Below are positions 25,292-32,943 of a stretch of DNA of 64,000 nt, one piece after another. The position numbers and the translations under genes were made by a program. Origin of the DNA: Streptomyces sp. NBC_00704 (GTDB taxonomy: Bacteria; Actinomycetota; Actinomycetes; Streptomycetales; Streptomycetaceae); NCBI RefSeq assembly GCF_036226605.1, contig NZ_CP109000.1, positions 6,568,501 through 6,632,500 of the forward strand. The letters run 5' to 3'. The notes below the pieces were generated by a model, which saw only the letters and a list, made by a program, of their open reading frames with translations, did not search any database and had not been told where the DNA came from. Positions within the stretch are counted from its first letter, which is position 1, and each line of letters opens with the position of its first letter.

Positions 25292-26407
25292 GTGCGCATT
25301 GCCGAAGTCGAGTGCCATCCGGTCCGGGTGCCGGGAGCCAGTCCCGCCTTCGTCTGGCGGGACGGACTCCTGGGCAGCCCGTCCGAGGGCGAGGCCGCGG
25401 TGCTGCGCATCTGCACGGACGAAGGGGTGGAGGGAGTGGCGATGTCCCCCCGGCGCGGCAGCGGCGTCATCCTGGCGGACCTGCTGGACCGCGTCCTGCG
25501 CAAGGAGCTGGTGGGGCAGGATCCCCTGCAACGGGAATGGCTCTGGCATCGCATGTGGGAGCTTGACCGCACGGAGGAACTCCCGCTCTATCTGCTGGGG
25601 CTGGTCGACACCGCGCTGTGGGACCTGGCCGGACGGCTCGCCGACCGGCCCACCTGGCAGATGCTCGGCGGATACCGCACCTCGATACCCGCCTACGCCT
25701 CCACCGTCACCTATTCCTCGGTCGAGGAGTACCTGGACATCGCCGACCAGGCACTGGAGCTCGGCTACCCCGCCATCAAGCTCCACGCCTGGGGTGACGC
25801 CCGCCGCGACGCCCGCCTGTCGGTGGCGTTGCGCGAGCATGTGGGGGACGACGTCCCGCTGATGTTCGACGGGTCGGCCGGCTTCGACCTCCCCGACGCG
25901 GTCTATCTCGGGCACGCTCTCTCAGGCGCCGGCTACCTCTGGTACGAGGAGCCGATGAGGGAGTTCAGCGTCACCGCGTACAAGCGCCTCGCCGACGCGG
26001 TGGCCGTTCCGCTCCTCGTGGCCGAGACCTCCGACGGAGCGCACATGAACTCGGCCGACTTCATCCAGGCCGGCGCCGCCACCTTCGGAGTCCGCGCCTC
26101 CACACAACTGCGAGGCGGCTTCACCGGCGCCATGCGCACCGCCCACCTCGCCGACGCCTACCGACTGCGCGCCGAGGTGCACGGGCCGGAGATCCCCAAC
26201 CGGCACCTGTGCATGGCCATCTCGAACACCACCTACTACGAGTCGCTGGTCATGGGCAACCCCATCAGCCGCGAGAGCGGCATCGACGCCCGCGGCCTGG
26301 TTCATGCCCCCACCGGTCCGGGCGTCGCCCTTCCGGCGGGTCTGGACTACCCTGCCGCCCTTCAGGGATTTGTCGACGAGGACACCGTCACCCCGCCCCG
26401 GGCCTGA
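25292..26407 (+). CDS. Enolase-superfamily sugar-acid dehydratase, candidate L-fuconate dehydratase
   Basis: Mandelate-racemase/muconate-lactonizing-type enzyme of 371 residues, expected to dehydrate an aldonate (here L-fuconate) to the 2-keto-3-deoxy acid. GTG 25292 is preferred because AAGGGG sits eight bases upstream; GTG 25283 is possible. Magnesium ligands are visible: Asp in LMFDGSAG near residue 193, Glu in WYEEPM near 219 and Glu in LLVAETSDG near 246. The basic pair appears as AIKLHAW (K-x-H, where many family members have K-x-K), and the His base lies in EVHGPEI near 296. It opens the operon and is followed after 92 bases by the solute-binding lipoprotein. The exact substrate rests on context. 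Confidence 0.72.
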   Translation: MRIAEVECHPVRVPGASPAFVWRDGLLGSPSEGEAAVLRICTDEGVEGVAMSPRRGSGVILADLLDRVLRKELVGQDPLQREWLWHRMWELDRTEELPLYLLGLVDTALWDLAGRLADRPTWQMLGGYRTSIPAYASTVTYSSVEEYLDIADQALELGYPAIKLHAWGDARRDARLSVALREHVGDDVPLMFDGSAGFDLPDAVYLGHALSGAGYLWYEEPMREFSVTAYKRLADAVAVPLLVAETSDGAHMNSADFIQAGAATFGVRASTQLRGGFTGAMRTAHLADAYRLRAEVHGPEIPNRHLCMAISNTTYYESLVMGNPISRESGIDARGLVHAPTGPGVALPAGLDYPAALQGFVDEDTVTPPRA

Positions 26408-26499
26408 CGGCCGGAGCCCCAGGCCCGACGGCCTGTCTCGAACACCCGAACGCGGCACCTCTCCCGCTGTGCGCCATTTCCCCAGATCTGAGGTCAGAC

Positions 26500-27864
26500 A
26501 TGAACGACGACGTTCCGGTTTCCTCCCGCCGCCGGCTCAGGCACACGGCCGTCGCCGTCCTGGGCGCCGCCTCCCTGCTCGCGCTCGCCGCCTGCGGCAG
26601 CGCGGACCCCACACCCCCCTCGACATCTTCCCCGGCGGCCTTCACGCCCGTGGATCAGCAGCAGGGCAGTGAGATCACGGTCTGGGCGGACGCCACCCGT
26701 GTCCCCGGAGTGCAGGCGTACCAGAAGGCCCACCCGGACGTGAAAATAAAGATCGTCACGTACAGCGGAGACGCCAACGGCGCCAACGACCTCCAGACCA
26801 AGGTGCAGCTGTTCGATCGCACCGGCAGCGGCTGGCCCGATGTCGCCTTCAGCGCCAACGTCAACGACGGCACCTGGGCGTCGCAGGGCAGGTCCCCGTA
26901 TGCCGCGCCCGTCAACAAGGACGTGATCTCCCCGTCCACGCTGGGGGGCTTCGCGGACGGCGCGCTGAATCCCTGCACCTTCAACGGCAACATCTACTGC
27001 CTGCGCAACGACCTGGCCCAGAACGTGCTCTGGTACAACAAGTCCCTGATGGACAAGTTCGGGTACGAGGTCCCGACCACCTGGGAGGAGTACCAGGCAC
27101 TCGGCGAGAAGGTCGCCAAGGAGCACCCCGGCTATCTGGTCGGCACCGCCGGGGACGCCTGGAGCCCCGAGGTGTACTTCTGGGCGAGCCAGTGCACGGC
27201 CGGCACCACCACCGGCGCCAAGAAGGTGAAGGTGGACCTGAAGGACGCCAAGTGCACCCGGATGGCCACGCTGCTCGACACCCTGATCGCCAAGGGCTCG
27301 GTCTCCAAGGACACCGTCTTCAGCGCCGGCTTCGTCAAGGACCAGGCGAGCAAGGTCCTGATGCTCCCCGGCCCCTCCTGGTTCGGCCAGGTGCTCTTCA
27401 ACTCCACCTTCAAGATCCCCGAAGGACAGATCGCCGCCGCCTCCCCGCTGAAGTTCGAGGGTGACGCGAAGAACTACACCGGCAACGTCGGCGGCGGACT
27501 GTGGTTCGTCTCCTCCCACAGCAAGAACCTCAAGGCGTCCGCCGACCTGGTCACCTGGATGACAACCTCCGACGCCTACCAGGGCACCGCGGGCACCTAC
27601 CCCGCGTACAAGAAGGCCGCGGTCACCTGGCTCGCCAACCAGAAGAAGACCGGCTACTTCGCCGAGGACGTCAGCCCCGTCTTCAAGGAATCCGCGGAAC
27701 TGATCTGGCCCGGCTGGTCCGCCACCCAGTACAGCCAGGAAGCCATCTACTCCTCCACGGTGGTTCCCGCCCTGAACTCCGGCAAGACCCTCACCGACAC
27801 CCTGGACACCTGGCAGACGGCCATCACCAACAAGGCCGAGTCCCTCGGCTACACCGTCAACTAG
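26500..27864 (+). CDS. Sugar ABC transporter solute-binding lipoprotein
   Basis: Extracytoplasmic lipoprotein of 454 residues that captures the sugar for the two permeases encoded next. ATG 26500 follows GAGG. The signal peptide ends in the lipobox LALAAC with the lipidated Cys near residue 29. The mature protein shows the family-1 binding-protein pattern: ITVWADATRVPGVQAYQKAH, then VLWYNKSLMDKFGYEVPTTW near residue 180 and WTTSDAYQGTAG-like hinge sequences. It is preceded by the dehydratase and followed 12 bases later by the first permease, so it belongs to one operon. Fucose or a fucoside is the inferred ligand. Confidence 0.87.
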   Translation: MNDDVPVSSRRRLRHTAVAVLGAASLLALAACGSADPTPPSTSSPAAFTPVDQQQGSEITVWADATRVPGVQAYQKAHPDVKIKIVTYSGDANGANDLQTKVQLFDRTGSGWPDVAFSANVNDGTWASQGRSPYAAPVNKDVISPSTLGGFADGALNPCTFNGNIYCLRNDLAQNVLWYNKSLMDKFGYEVPTTWEEYQALGEKVAKEHPGYLVGTAGDAWSPEVYFWASQCTAGTTTGAKKVKVDLKDAKCTRMATLLDTLIAKGSVSKDTVFSAGFVKDQASKVLMLPGPSWFGQVLFNSTFKIPEGQIAAASPLKFEGDAKNYTGNVGGGLWFVSSHSKNLKASADLVTWMTTSDAYQGTAGTYPAYKKAAVTWLANQKKTGYFAEDVSPVFKESAELIWPGWSATQYSQEAIYSSTVVPALNSGKTLTDTLDTWQTAITNKAESLGYTVN

Positions 27865-27876
27865 CGAAGCGGACCG

Positions 27877-28797
27877 ATGACCACCCACCCCGCAACGGAG
27901 CCCGGGGGCCGCCGACGCGGCCGCTCGGCCCGCAACCCGGTCGGACGCGCCGGCTACGTCTTCGTCTCCGGCTACGTCCTCCTCCTTCTCGCCTTCGGCG
28001 TCCTGCCCACCGGCTACGCGGTGTGGCTGGCGCTGTCCAACTCCCGCAACCAGCTCGTCGGGATCGGCAACTTCACCCGGACGTTCAGTGACTACCGCTT
28101 CGGACCGGCCTTCCTCCACATCGGCCTGTACCTGGTGTTCTGGCTGGCCGGCCTGATGATCCTGGTGGTGCTGCTCTCCCTGATGCTGCACGGCCGCATG
28201 CGCAGGACCTCCACGACCCTGAGGTTCCTGTTCTACCTGCCGGGCGCCCTCGCCGGGGTGGCGAGCGTACTGCTCTTCCTGATCCTCCTCGACCCGGCCG
28301 CCAGTCCCGTCGGCTGGCTGCTGAAGGGCTTCGGCTGGAACACCCTCGCCCAGGTCAACGCCCCAGGGCACCTGCCGGTGCTCTTCACCGTCATCGCCTT
28401 CTGGACCGGGGCCGGCGGCTGGATCGTGGTCATGTACGGCGCGCTCAACGGCATCCCCGACGAAATCCTGGAGGCCGCCCGCATCGACGGCGCCAGTACG
28501 CTCCAGATCGCCCTGCGCATCCAGATCCCGATGATCACCAAGTGGATCGCGTACATGCTGATCCTGGCCTTCGCGGCCGGCACCCAGCTCTTCGTCGAGC
28601 CGCAACTGGTCTCCCTCGCCAGCTGGGGCATGATCCCCGACAGCTGGTCACCGAACCAGCTCTCCTACCAGTACGCCTTCCAGGCGGGCGACTTCAACGG
28701 CGCGGCGGCGCTCTCCGTCGACCTCCTCATCCTGGGCCTCGCCGGCGCGGCGCTCGTCGTCTTCCGTACCGGCCTGTTCGAGAGGGACGAAGGATGA
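27877..28797 (+). CDS. Sugar ABC transporter permease 1
   Basis: Membrane subunit of a carbohydrate importer, 306 residues, MalF/UgpA-type. Six membrane segments are predicted from about residue 30 onward. The cytoplasmic EAA loop reads EAARIDGASTLQIALRIQIP near residue 198 and contacts the ATPase. Its stop codon overlaps the second permease start (ATGA). No ATPase gene is present in the cluster, as is usual for streptomycete sugar importers that borrow the multi-use ATPase MsiK. Confidence 0.88.
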   Translation: MTTHPATEPGGRRRGRSARNPVGRAGYVFVSGYVLLLLAFGVLPTGYAVWLALSNSRNQLVGIGNFTRTFSDYRFGPAFLHIGLYLVFWLAGLMILVVLLSLMLHGRMRRTSTTLRFLFYLPGALAGVASVLLFLILLDPAASPVGWLLKGFGWNTLAQVNAPGHLPVLFTVIAFWTGAGGWIVVMYGALNGIPDEILEAARIDGASTLQIALRIQIPMITKWIAYMLILAFAAGTQLFVEPQLVSLASWGMIPDSWSPNQLSYQYAFQAGDFNGAAALSVDLLILGLAGAALVVFRTGLFERDEG

Positions 28798-29759
28798 CCA
28801 CGGCTCCCACGACCACAGCCCGCGGGACCTCGCCGCACCGTACCGCCGGCGCCCACTCCAGCCCGAGGAAGTCCATGCGCCGCAAGCGCCGACCGAGCTC
28901 ACTGGCCGCCCGGCTGGCCTGGCTGATCGTCATGGGCCTGGCCGCGCTGTTCTTCTGTGTACCGGTGGTGTGGCTCCTGCTGGCCACGACCAAGACCGAC
29001 GGCCAGATCGTGCGGGACAACCCGTTCTCCTTCGGCTCCCTCACGGCGATCGCCGACGCCTGGCACCACCTCTACGCCTTCCAGGAAGGCGCCATCCTCA
29101 CCTGGCTGAAGAACTCGGCGCTCTACACCTTCGGCGCACTGGCCCTCACCCTCGTGACATCGGTCCCCGCCGGGTACGCGCTGGCCCTCACCCAGTTCAT
29201 CGGGCGACGGATGCTGCTGACCATCACCATGCTCGTGATGCTCATGCCGACGGCCGCGATGGTGCTGCCCCTGTACCTGGGGATGAACGCCGTGCACCTG
29301 GACGGCACGATCTGGTCGGTGATCCTGCCGTTCTCCTTCTTCCCGTTCGGGGTCTACCTCACCTACATCTACTTCTCCTCCAACGTCCCCTCCGACCTGC
29401 TGTCCGCGGCGCGCATCGACGGCTGCTCGGAGTGGCAGGTCTTCCGTCTCGTCGCGATGCCACTGGCCAAGCCCGTGATCGCCCTGGTCGGCTTCTTCAA
29501 CTTCGTCGCCAACTGGAACAACTTCTTCCTGCCGTTCGTGATGCTGCCCGACAGCTCCCGGTATCCGGCGCAGGTGGGGCTGAACAACCTGCTCGCCGCC
29601 TCGCCGCTGTTCAACACCTCCAGCGGCACGGGAAACCAGATCATGCGACCCGAACTGGCCCTGGCCACCCTGGTGACCATCGTCCCGGTCCTGATCGTGT
29701 TCCTCTTCTCCCAACGCGCTCTCGTGGCCGGCATGCTCGCCGGCGCGACAAAGGAGTGA
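28794..29759 (+). CDS. Sugar ABC transporter permease 2
   Basis: Second membrane subunit, 321 residues, MalG/UgpE-type. I start it at ATG 28794, overlapping the previous stop, instead of a longer upstream frame. The N-terminus (residues 1-38) is long, polar and Arg-rich before the first membrane helix (WLIVMGLAALFFCVPVVWLL). The EAA loop reads SAARIDGCSEWQVFRLVAMP near residue 205. It forms the translocation channel with permease 1 and is followed by the mutarotase gene after 85 bases. Confidence 0.88.
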   Translation: MTTAPTTTARGTSPHRTAGAHSSPRKSMRRKRRPSSLAARLAWLIVMGLAALFFCVPVVWLLLATTKTDGQIVRDNPFSFGSLTAIADAWHHLYAFQEGAILTWLKNSALYTFGALALTLVTSVPAGYALALTQFIGRRMLLTITMLVMLMPTAAMVLPLYLGMNAVHLDGTIWSVILPFSFFPFGVYLTYIYFSSNVPSDLLSAARIDGCSEWQVFRLVAMPLAKPVIALVGFFNFVANWNNFFLPFVMLPDSSRYPAQVGLNNLLAASPLFNTSSGTGNQIMRPELALATLVTIVPVLIVFLFSQRALVAGMLAGATKE

Positions 29760-29844
29760 GGCGGCAGCCGCACCCTCGGCGCCGCGCCGTAGTGGCTACG
29801 CCGCCGTATCGGCGACGCCGCCCACCCTCACCGGAAGGACCCCG

Positions 29845-30186
29845 ATGAAACGCGTTGCCCAGACGATCCGCCTGCGGCCCGAGCACCGTGACGCGTATCT
29901 GCGTCTGCACGCCGCCGTCTGGCCGGGCGTCGAGGCCGCGCTGCGGGCCGCGAACATCCGCAACTACAGCATCTTTCTGCGCGAGGACACGCTGTTCGGC
30001 TACTTCGAGTACCACGGCGACGACTTCGAGGCCGACATGGCCGCAATCGGCGCCGACACGGCCACCCAAGCCTGGTGGAAGCTCACCGGGCCCTGCCAGA
30101 AGCCCTGGGCCGATACCGGCACCGGGGGCAGCTGGTCGGACCTGACGGAGATCTGGCATCTGACCCCATCGGCGACAGGTGCCTGA
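29845..30186 (+). CDS. L-rhamnose/L-fucose mutarotase (RhaM-type)
   Basis: Small cytoplasmic enzyme of 113 residues that interconverts the alpha and beta anomers of a 6-deoxy-hexose so that the downstream dehydrogenase is supplied. The whole protein matches the DUF718/RhaM fold: IRLRPEHRDAYLRLHAAVWP at residues 8-27 with the conserved His, NIRNYSIFL near 43, and FGYFEYHGDDFEADM near 55. The ATG follows GGAAGGACCCCG. It lies between the transporter and the fucose dehydrogenase, pointing to L-fucose rather than L-rhamnose as the substrate in this operon, although the family handles both. Confidence 0.87.
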   Translation: MKRVAQTIRLRPEHRDAYLRLHAAVWPGVEAALRAANIRNYSIFLREDTLFGYFEYHGDDFEADMAAIGADTATQAWWKLTGPCQKPWADTGTGGSWSDLTEIWHLTPSATGA

Positions 30187-30213
30187 CAACCACCCACGCC
30201 AAGGAGACGTCCA

Positions 30214-30426
30214 GTGAGACTTCCACGAGTCGGCGCGCCCGCCGAGGAGCGGCCCGCCGTCCGCACCGAGGAGGGCCGACTGCTGGATCTGTCCTCCGTG
30301 ACCTCCGACATCGACGGCGCCTTCCTCGCCTCGGACGGTGCCGACCGGGCCCCCTTGAGCAGGTTGACCCTCGCCGTCGACGGTGGCATGCAGGGGCTCC
30401 GGCTGCGCCCGGCGGCCGGCTCATGA
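30214..30426 (+). pseudogene. Deletion scar: FAH-family gene start fused in frame to SDR gene end (70 codons)
   Basis: The gene has a proper GTG start behind AAGGAG and overlaps the next gene by ATGA, so it looks expressed, but it is far too short for either family. Codons 1 to about 44 (MRLPRVGAPAEERPAV, LLDLSSVTSDIDGAFL) read like the N-terminus of a fumarylacetoacetate-hydrolase-family enzyme such as the 2,4-diketo-3-deoxy-L-fuconate hydrolase. Codons from about 50 (LTLAVDGGMQGLRLR) read like the extreme C-terminus of a short-chain dehydrogenase. Both families are the last two enzymes of the oxidative L-fucose route. The simplest reading is an internal deletion of roughly 1.4 kb with the junction near 30340-30368. 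Confidence 0.62.
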
Positions 30427-31496
30427 GAACGACCACGCTGGGCGCCACCGACGTCAGGGTCACCGAGCTGTCGTTCGGGGCCGCCGCCATCGGCAACCTC
30501 TTCCGCCCGGTCACCGACGAGGCCGCGTCAGCCGCGGTGGAGGCGGCCTGGGACGCGGGCGTACGCACCTTCGACACCGCCCCGCACTACGGACTCGGGC
30601 TGTCCGAGCGACGCCTGGGCACCGCGCTGCGCCACCGCGACCGCGACGCGTACACCGTCTCCACCAAGGTCGGGCGGCTGCTCGAACCCACCCCGGACGG
30701 TGGCCGCGGCGACGACCTCGCCCAGGGCTTCGCCGTGCCGGCCAGTCACCGGCGAGTCCGGGACTTCAGCTCCGACGGAGTCCTGCGCTCGCTGGAAGCG
30801 AGCCTGGACCGCCTCGACCTGGACCGGGTGGACATCGCCCTGCTGCACGACCCGGACCACCACGCCGAGCAGGCCCTCACCGAGGCCTACCCGGCACTGG
30901 AACGGCTGCGCGACGAAGGCGTCGTCAAGGCGATCGGCATCGGAGTGAACCAGTGCGCGCTCCCCGCCCGCTTCCTGCGCGAGACCGACATCGACGTGGT
31001 GCTGCTAGCCGGCCGCTACACCCTGCTGGAGCAGGAGGGGCTCGCGGAGGTACTGCCGGAGGCCGCCGCCCGCGGCAGGAGTGTCATCGTCGGCGGGGTG
31101 TTCAACTCGGGTCTGCTCACCCACCCCGAGCCCGGGGCCATGTACGACTACGCGCCCGCCCCACTTCACGTACTCGACCGGGCTCTGCGCATGAAGGCGG
31201 TCACCGAACGCCACGGCGTACCGCTGCGCGCAGCCGCTCTGCGCTTCCCGCTCGGCCATCCGGCGGTCGCGAGCGTACTGTCCGGAGCGCGCTCCGCCGA
31301 GGAGGTCCGGGACACGGTGGATCAGCTGCGGCGGACGGTACCGGCCGAGCTCTGGGACGCACTGCGCGCCGAGGGGCTGCTGCCGCCGCACGTTCCCGTC
31401 CCCGCCGCCGCACCGGTCGAAGAAGCCGATCGGCCGAAGGTCGAGTCAAGGAGTCGTGGGGGTGACCGCCATGAACCTGGAGGCGAACACGGCTGA
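30423..31496 (+). CDS. Aldo-keto reductase, candidate L-fucose (D-threo-aldose) 1-dehydrogenase
   Basis: Cytoplasmic NAD(P)-dependent oxidoreductase of 357 residues, TIM-barrel AKR fold, expected to oxidise L-fucose to L-fucono-lactone. ATG 30423 overlaps the preceding stop. The catalytic tetrad is visible: Asp and Tyr in FDTAPHYGLGLSERRLG near residues 51-57, Lys in VSTKVGRLL near 83, and His in ALLHDPDHH near 142. The stretch SHRRVRDFSSDGVLRSLEAS is typical of D-threo-aldose dehydrogenases. The C-terminal 35 residues are Pro- and Glu-rich and extend beyond the barrel, overlapping the lactonase start. The operon context of mutarotase, lactonase and dehydratase supports L-fucose as substrate. 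Confidence 0.8.
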   Translation: MRTTTLGATDVRVTELSFGAAAIGNLFRPVTDEAASAAVEAAWDAGVRTFDTAPHYGLGLSERRLGTALRHRDRDAYTVSTKVGRLLEPTPDGGRGDDLAQGFAVPASHRRVRDFSSDGVLRSLEASLDRLDLDRVDIALLHDPDHHAEQALTEAYPALERLRDEGVVKAIGIGVNQCALPARFLRETDIDVVLLAGRYTLLEQEGLAEVLPEAAARGRSVIVGGVFNSGLLTHPEPGAMYDYAPAPLHVLDRALRMKAVTERHGVPLRAAALRFPLGHPAVASVLSGARSAEEVRDTVDQLRRTVPAELWDALRAEGLLPPHVPVPAAAPVEEADRPKVESRSRGGDRHEPGGEHG

Positions 31497-32349
31497 GGGC
31501 GTCATCGACGCACACCACCACGTGTGGGACCTCTCCGTCCGCGACCAGGACTGGATCACCGGACCGGAACTCGCCCCGCTGCGGCGCGACTTCACGCTCG
31601 CCGACCTGGAGGCGGACGCCCGGGCGGTCGGCGTCACCGCGACGGTCCTCGTCCAGACGGTCGACGTACCGGAGGAAACGCCCGAGTTCCTGGCCTTGGC
31701 CCAGGACAGCGACCTGGTGGCCGGCGTCGTGGGCTGGACCGACCTGACCTCCCCGGATGTCACTTGCGCGCTCGCGGCGCTGCGGCAGGGGCCGGGTGGC
31801 GAGCGCCTGGTAGGCATCCGCCACCAGGTGCAGGCCGAGCCCGATCCCCGCTGGCTGGTGCGGCCGGACGTGCTGCGTGGACTCGCCGCGGTGGCCGAGG
31901 CAGGACTCGTGTACGACCTGGTCGTCAGGCCCCATCAGCTCGCGGCCGCCCACGAGACCGCCCGACTGCTTCCCGGCCTCACCTTCGTACTCGATCACGC
32001 GGGCAAACCCCCCGTCGCCTCGCGCGAGCTACGGCCATGGGCGGACGCGGTGCGCCTGCTGGCCTCACTGCCCAACACCGTCTGCAAGCTCTCCGGCATG
32101 GTGACCGAGGCCGACCGGGGCCAGTGGAGGGTCGACGACCTCCGGCCGTACGCGGACACCGTGCTGGATGCCTTCGGACCGCGCCGGCTGATGTTCGGCT
32201 CCGACTGGCCCGTCTGCCGGCTGGCCGCCACCTACGCCGAAGTAGCCGCTGCCGCACAGGAGTTGACGGCAGCACTCCATCCTGTCGAACGCCGAGAGGT
32301 CTTCACCGGAACCGCCCTGCGCACCTACGGACTGACCGAGGGCCGGTGA
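31462..32349 (+). CDS. Amidohydrolase-2 family lactonase, candidate L-fuconolactonase
   Basis: Cytoplasmic TIM-barrel hydrolase of 295 residues expected to open L-fucono-1,4/1,5-lactone to L-fuconate. GTG 31462 is chosen because AAGGAG lies eight bases upstream; GTG 31456 is too close to it and ATG 31471 is also possible. The metal-binding HxH motif is IDAHHHVWDLS near residue 15, and further conserved sites are GIRHQVQ near 117, LDHAGKPPV near 180 and MFGSDWPVC near 250. It overlaps the dehydrogenase gene by 35 bases, indicating tight coupling. It is the last intact gene of the operon. Confidence 0.82.
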   Translation: MTAMNLEANTAEGVIDAHHHVWDLSVRDQDWITGPELAPLRRDFTLADLEADARAVGVTATVLVQTVDVPEETPEFLALAQDSDLVAGVVGWTDLTSPDVTCALAALRQGPGGERLVGIRHQVQAEPDPRWLVRPDVLRGLAAVAEAGLVYDLVVRPHQLAAAHETARLLPGLTFVLDHAGKPPVASRELRPWADAVRLLASLPNTVCKLSGMVTEADRGQWRVDDLRPYADTVLDAFGPRRLMFGSDWPVCRLAATYAEVAAAAQELTAALHPVERREVFTGTALRTYGLTEGR

Positions 32350-32648
32350 CCGAGTGCCGTCCCACTGTTACTGCTTCGGTCGGACCACTCGTCCGACAGA
32401 CCGGAGGGAGCCCCCGGTCCGAGCGCAATGTGTCCGGATGTTCAAAGATGTCGGCTTCTGTGCCGTACAACGATCGGTCGGAGTCGCATCCAGGATGTGT
32501 CAACGGCTGGGACTGAGCGTGCTCGGTGTTTCCGGGTGGGGGTGATGTGAGGGGCGGGAGGATGAGCGGGTGCTGTCCCGGGTTCGAGGTACACGTCATA
32601 GGACTGGGAGGGGATCGAGTATGGCGAGTTCGACCAGGGGGTCGGTCC

Positions 32649-32917
32649 GACACGGCGGTCGCTTTGCTGATCACGGTGGGGGACGACCCGGAACGCCTGG
32701 ACAGTGAGACGTCCTTCGCCGCCCTGCGCGGGGCCGGTCCTGTCGAGCGTTCCTCGGGACGCCGGCAGCACCGTCGCCTCAACCGCGGCGGCGACCGTCA
32801 GGCCGACGGCGCGCCCCACCCCGTCGTGCACCCCATCGTGTTCACCGGCGTGACATCGTCCGCTGCCCCAAACGCTACGCTGCTCGGGAGGTCTTCCACC
32901 TGGTCAAACAGTTGTAG
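32649..32917 (+). pseudogene. IS110/IS116-type transposase C-terminal remnant, frameshifted
   Basis: One frame gives DTAVALLITVGDDPERL, then SFAALRGAGPVERSSG and RRLNRGGDRQADGA, which follow the conserved transposase_20 (IS110/IS116) pattern. After about base 32813 the match continues in another frame as RCPKRYAAREVFHLVKQL, with a TAG at 32915, which is the usual IS110 C-terminus. The intervening segment is shortened, and no N-terminal DEDD domain is present. It is a decayed fragment within the otherwise empty interval 32350-32943. Confidence 0.62.
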
Positions 32918-32943
32918 CCAGGACCCCGCTCATAGGGGATGTC

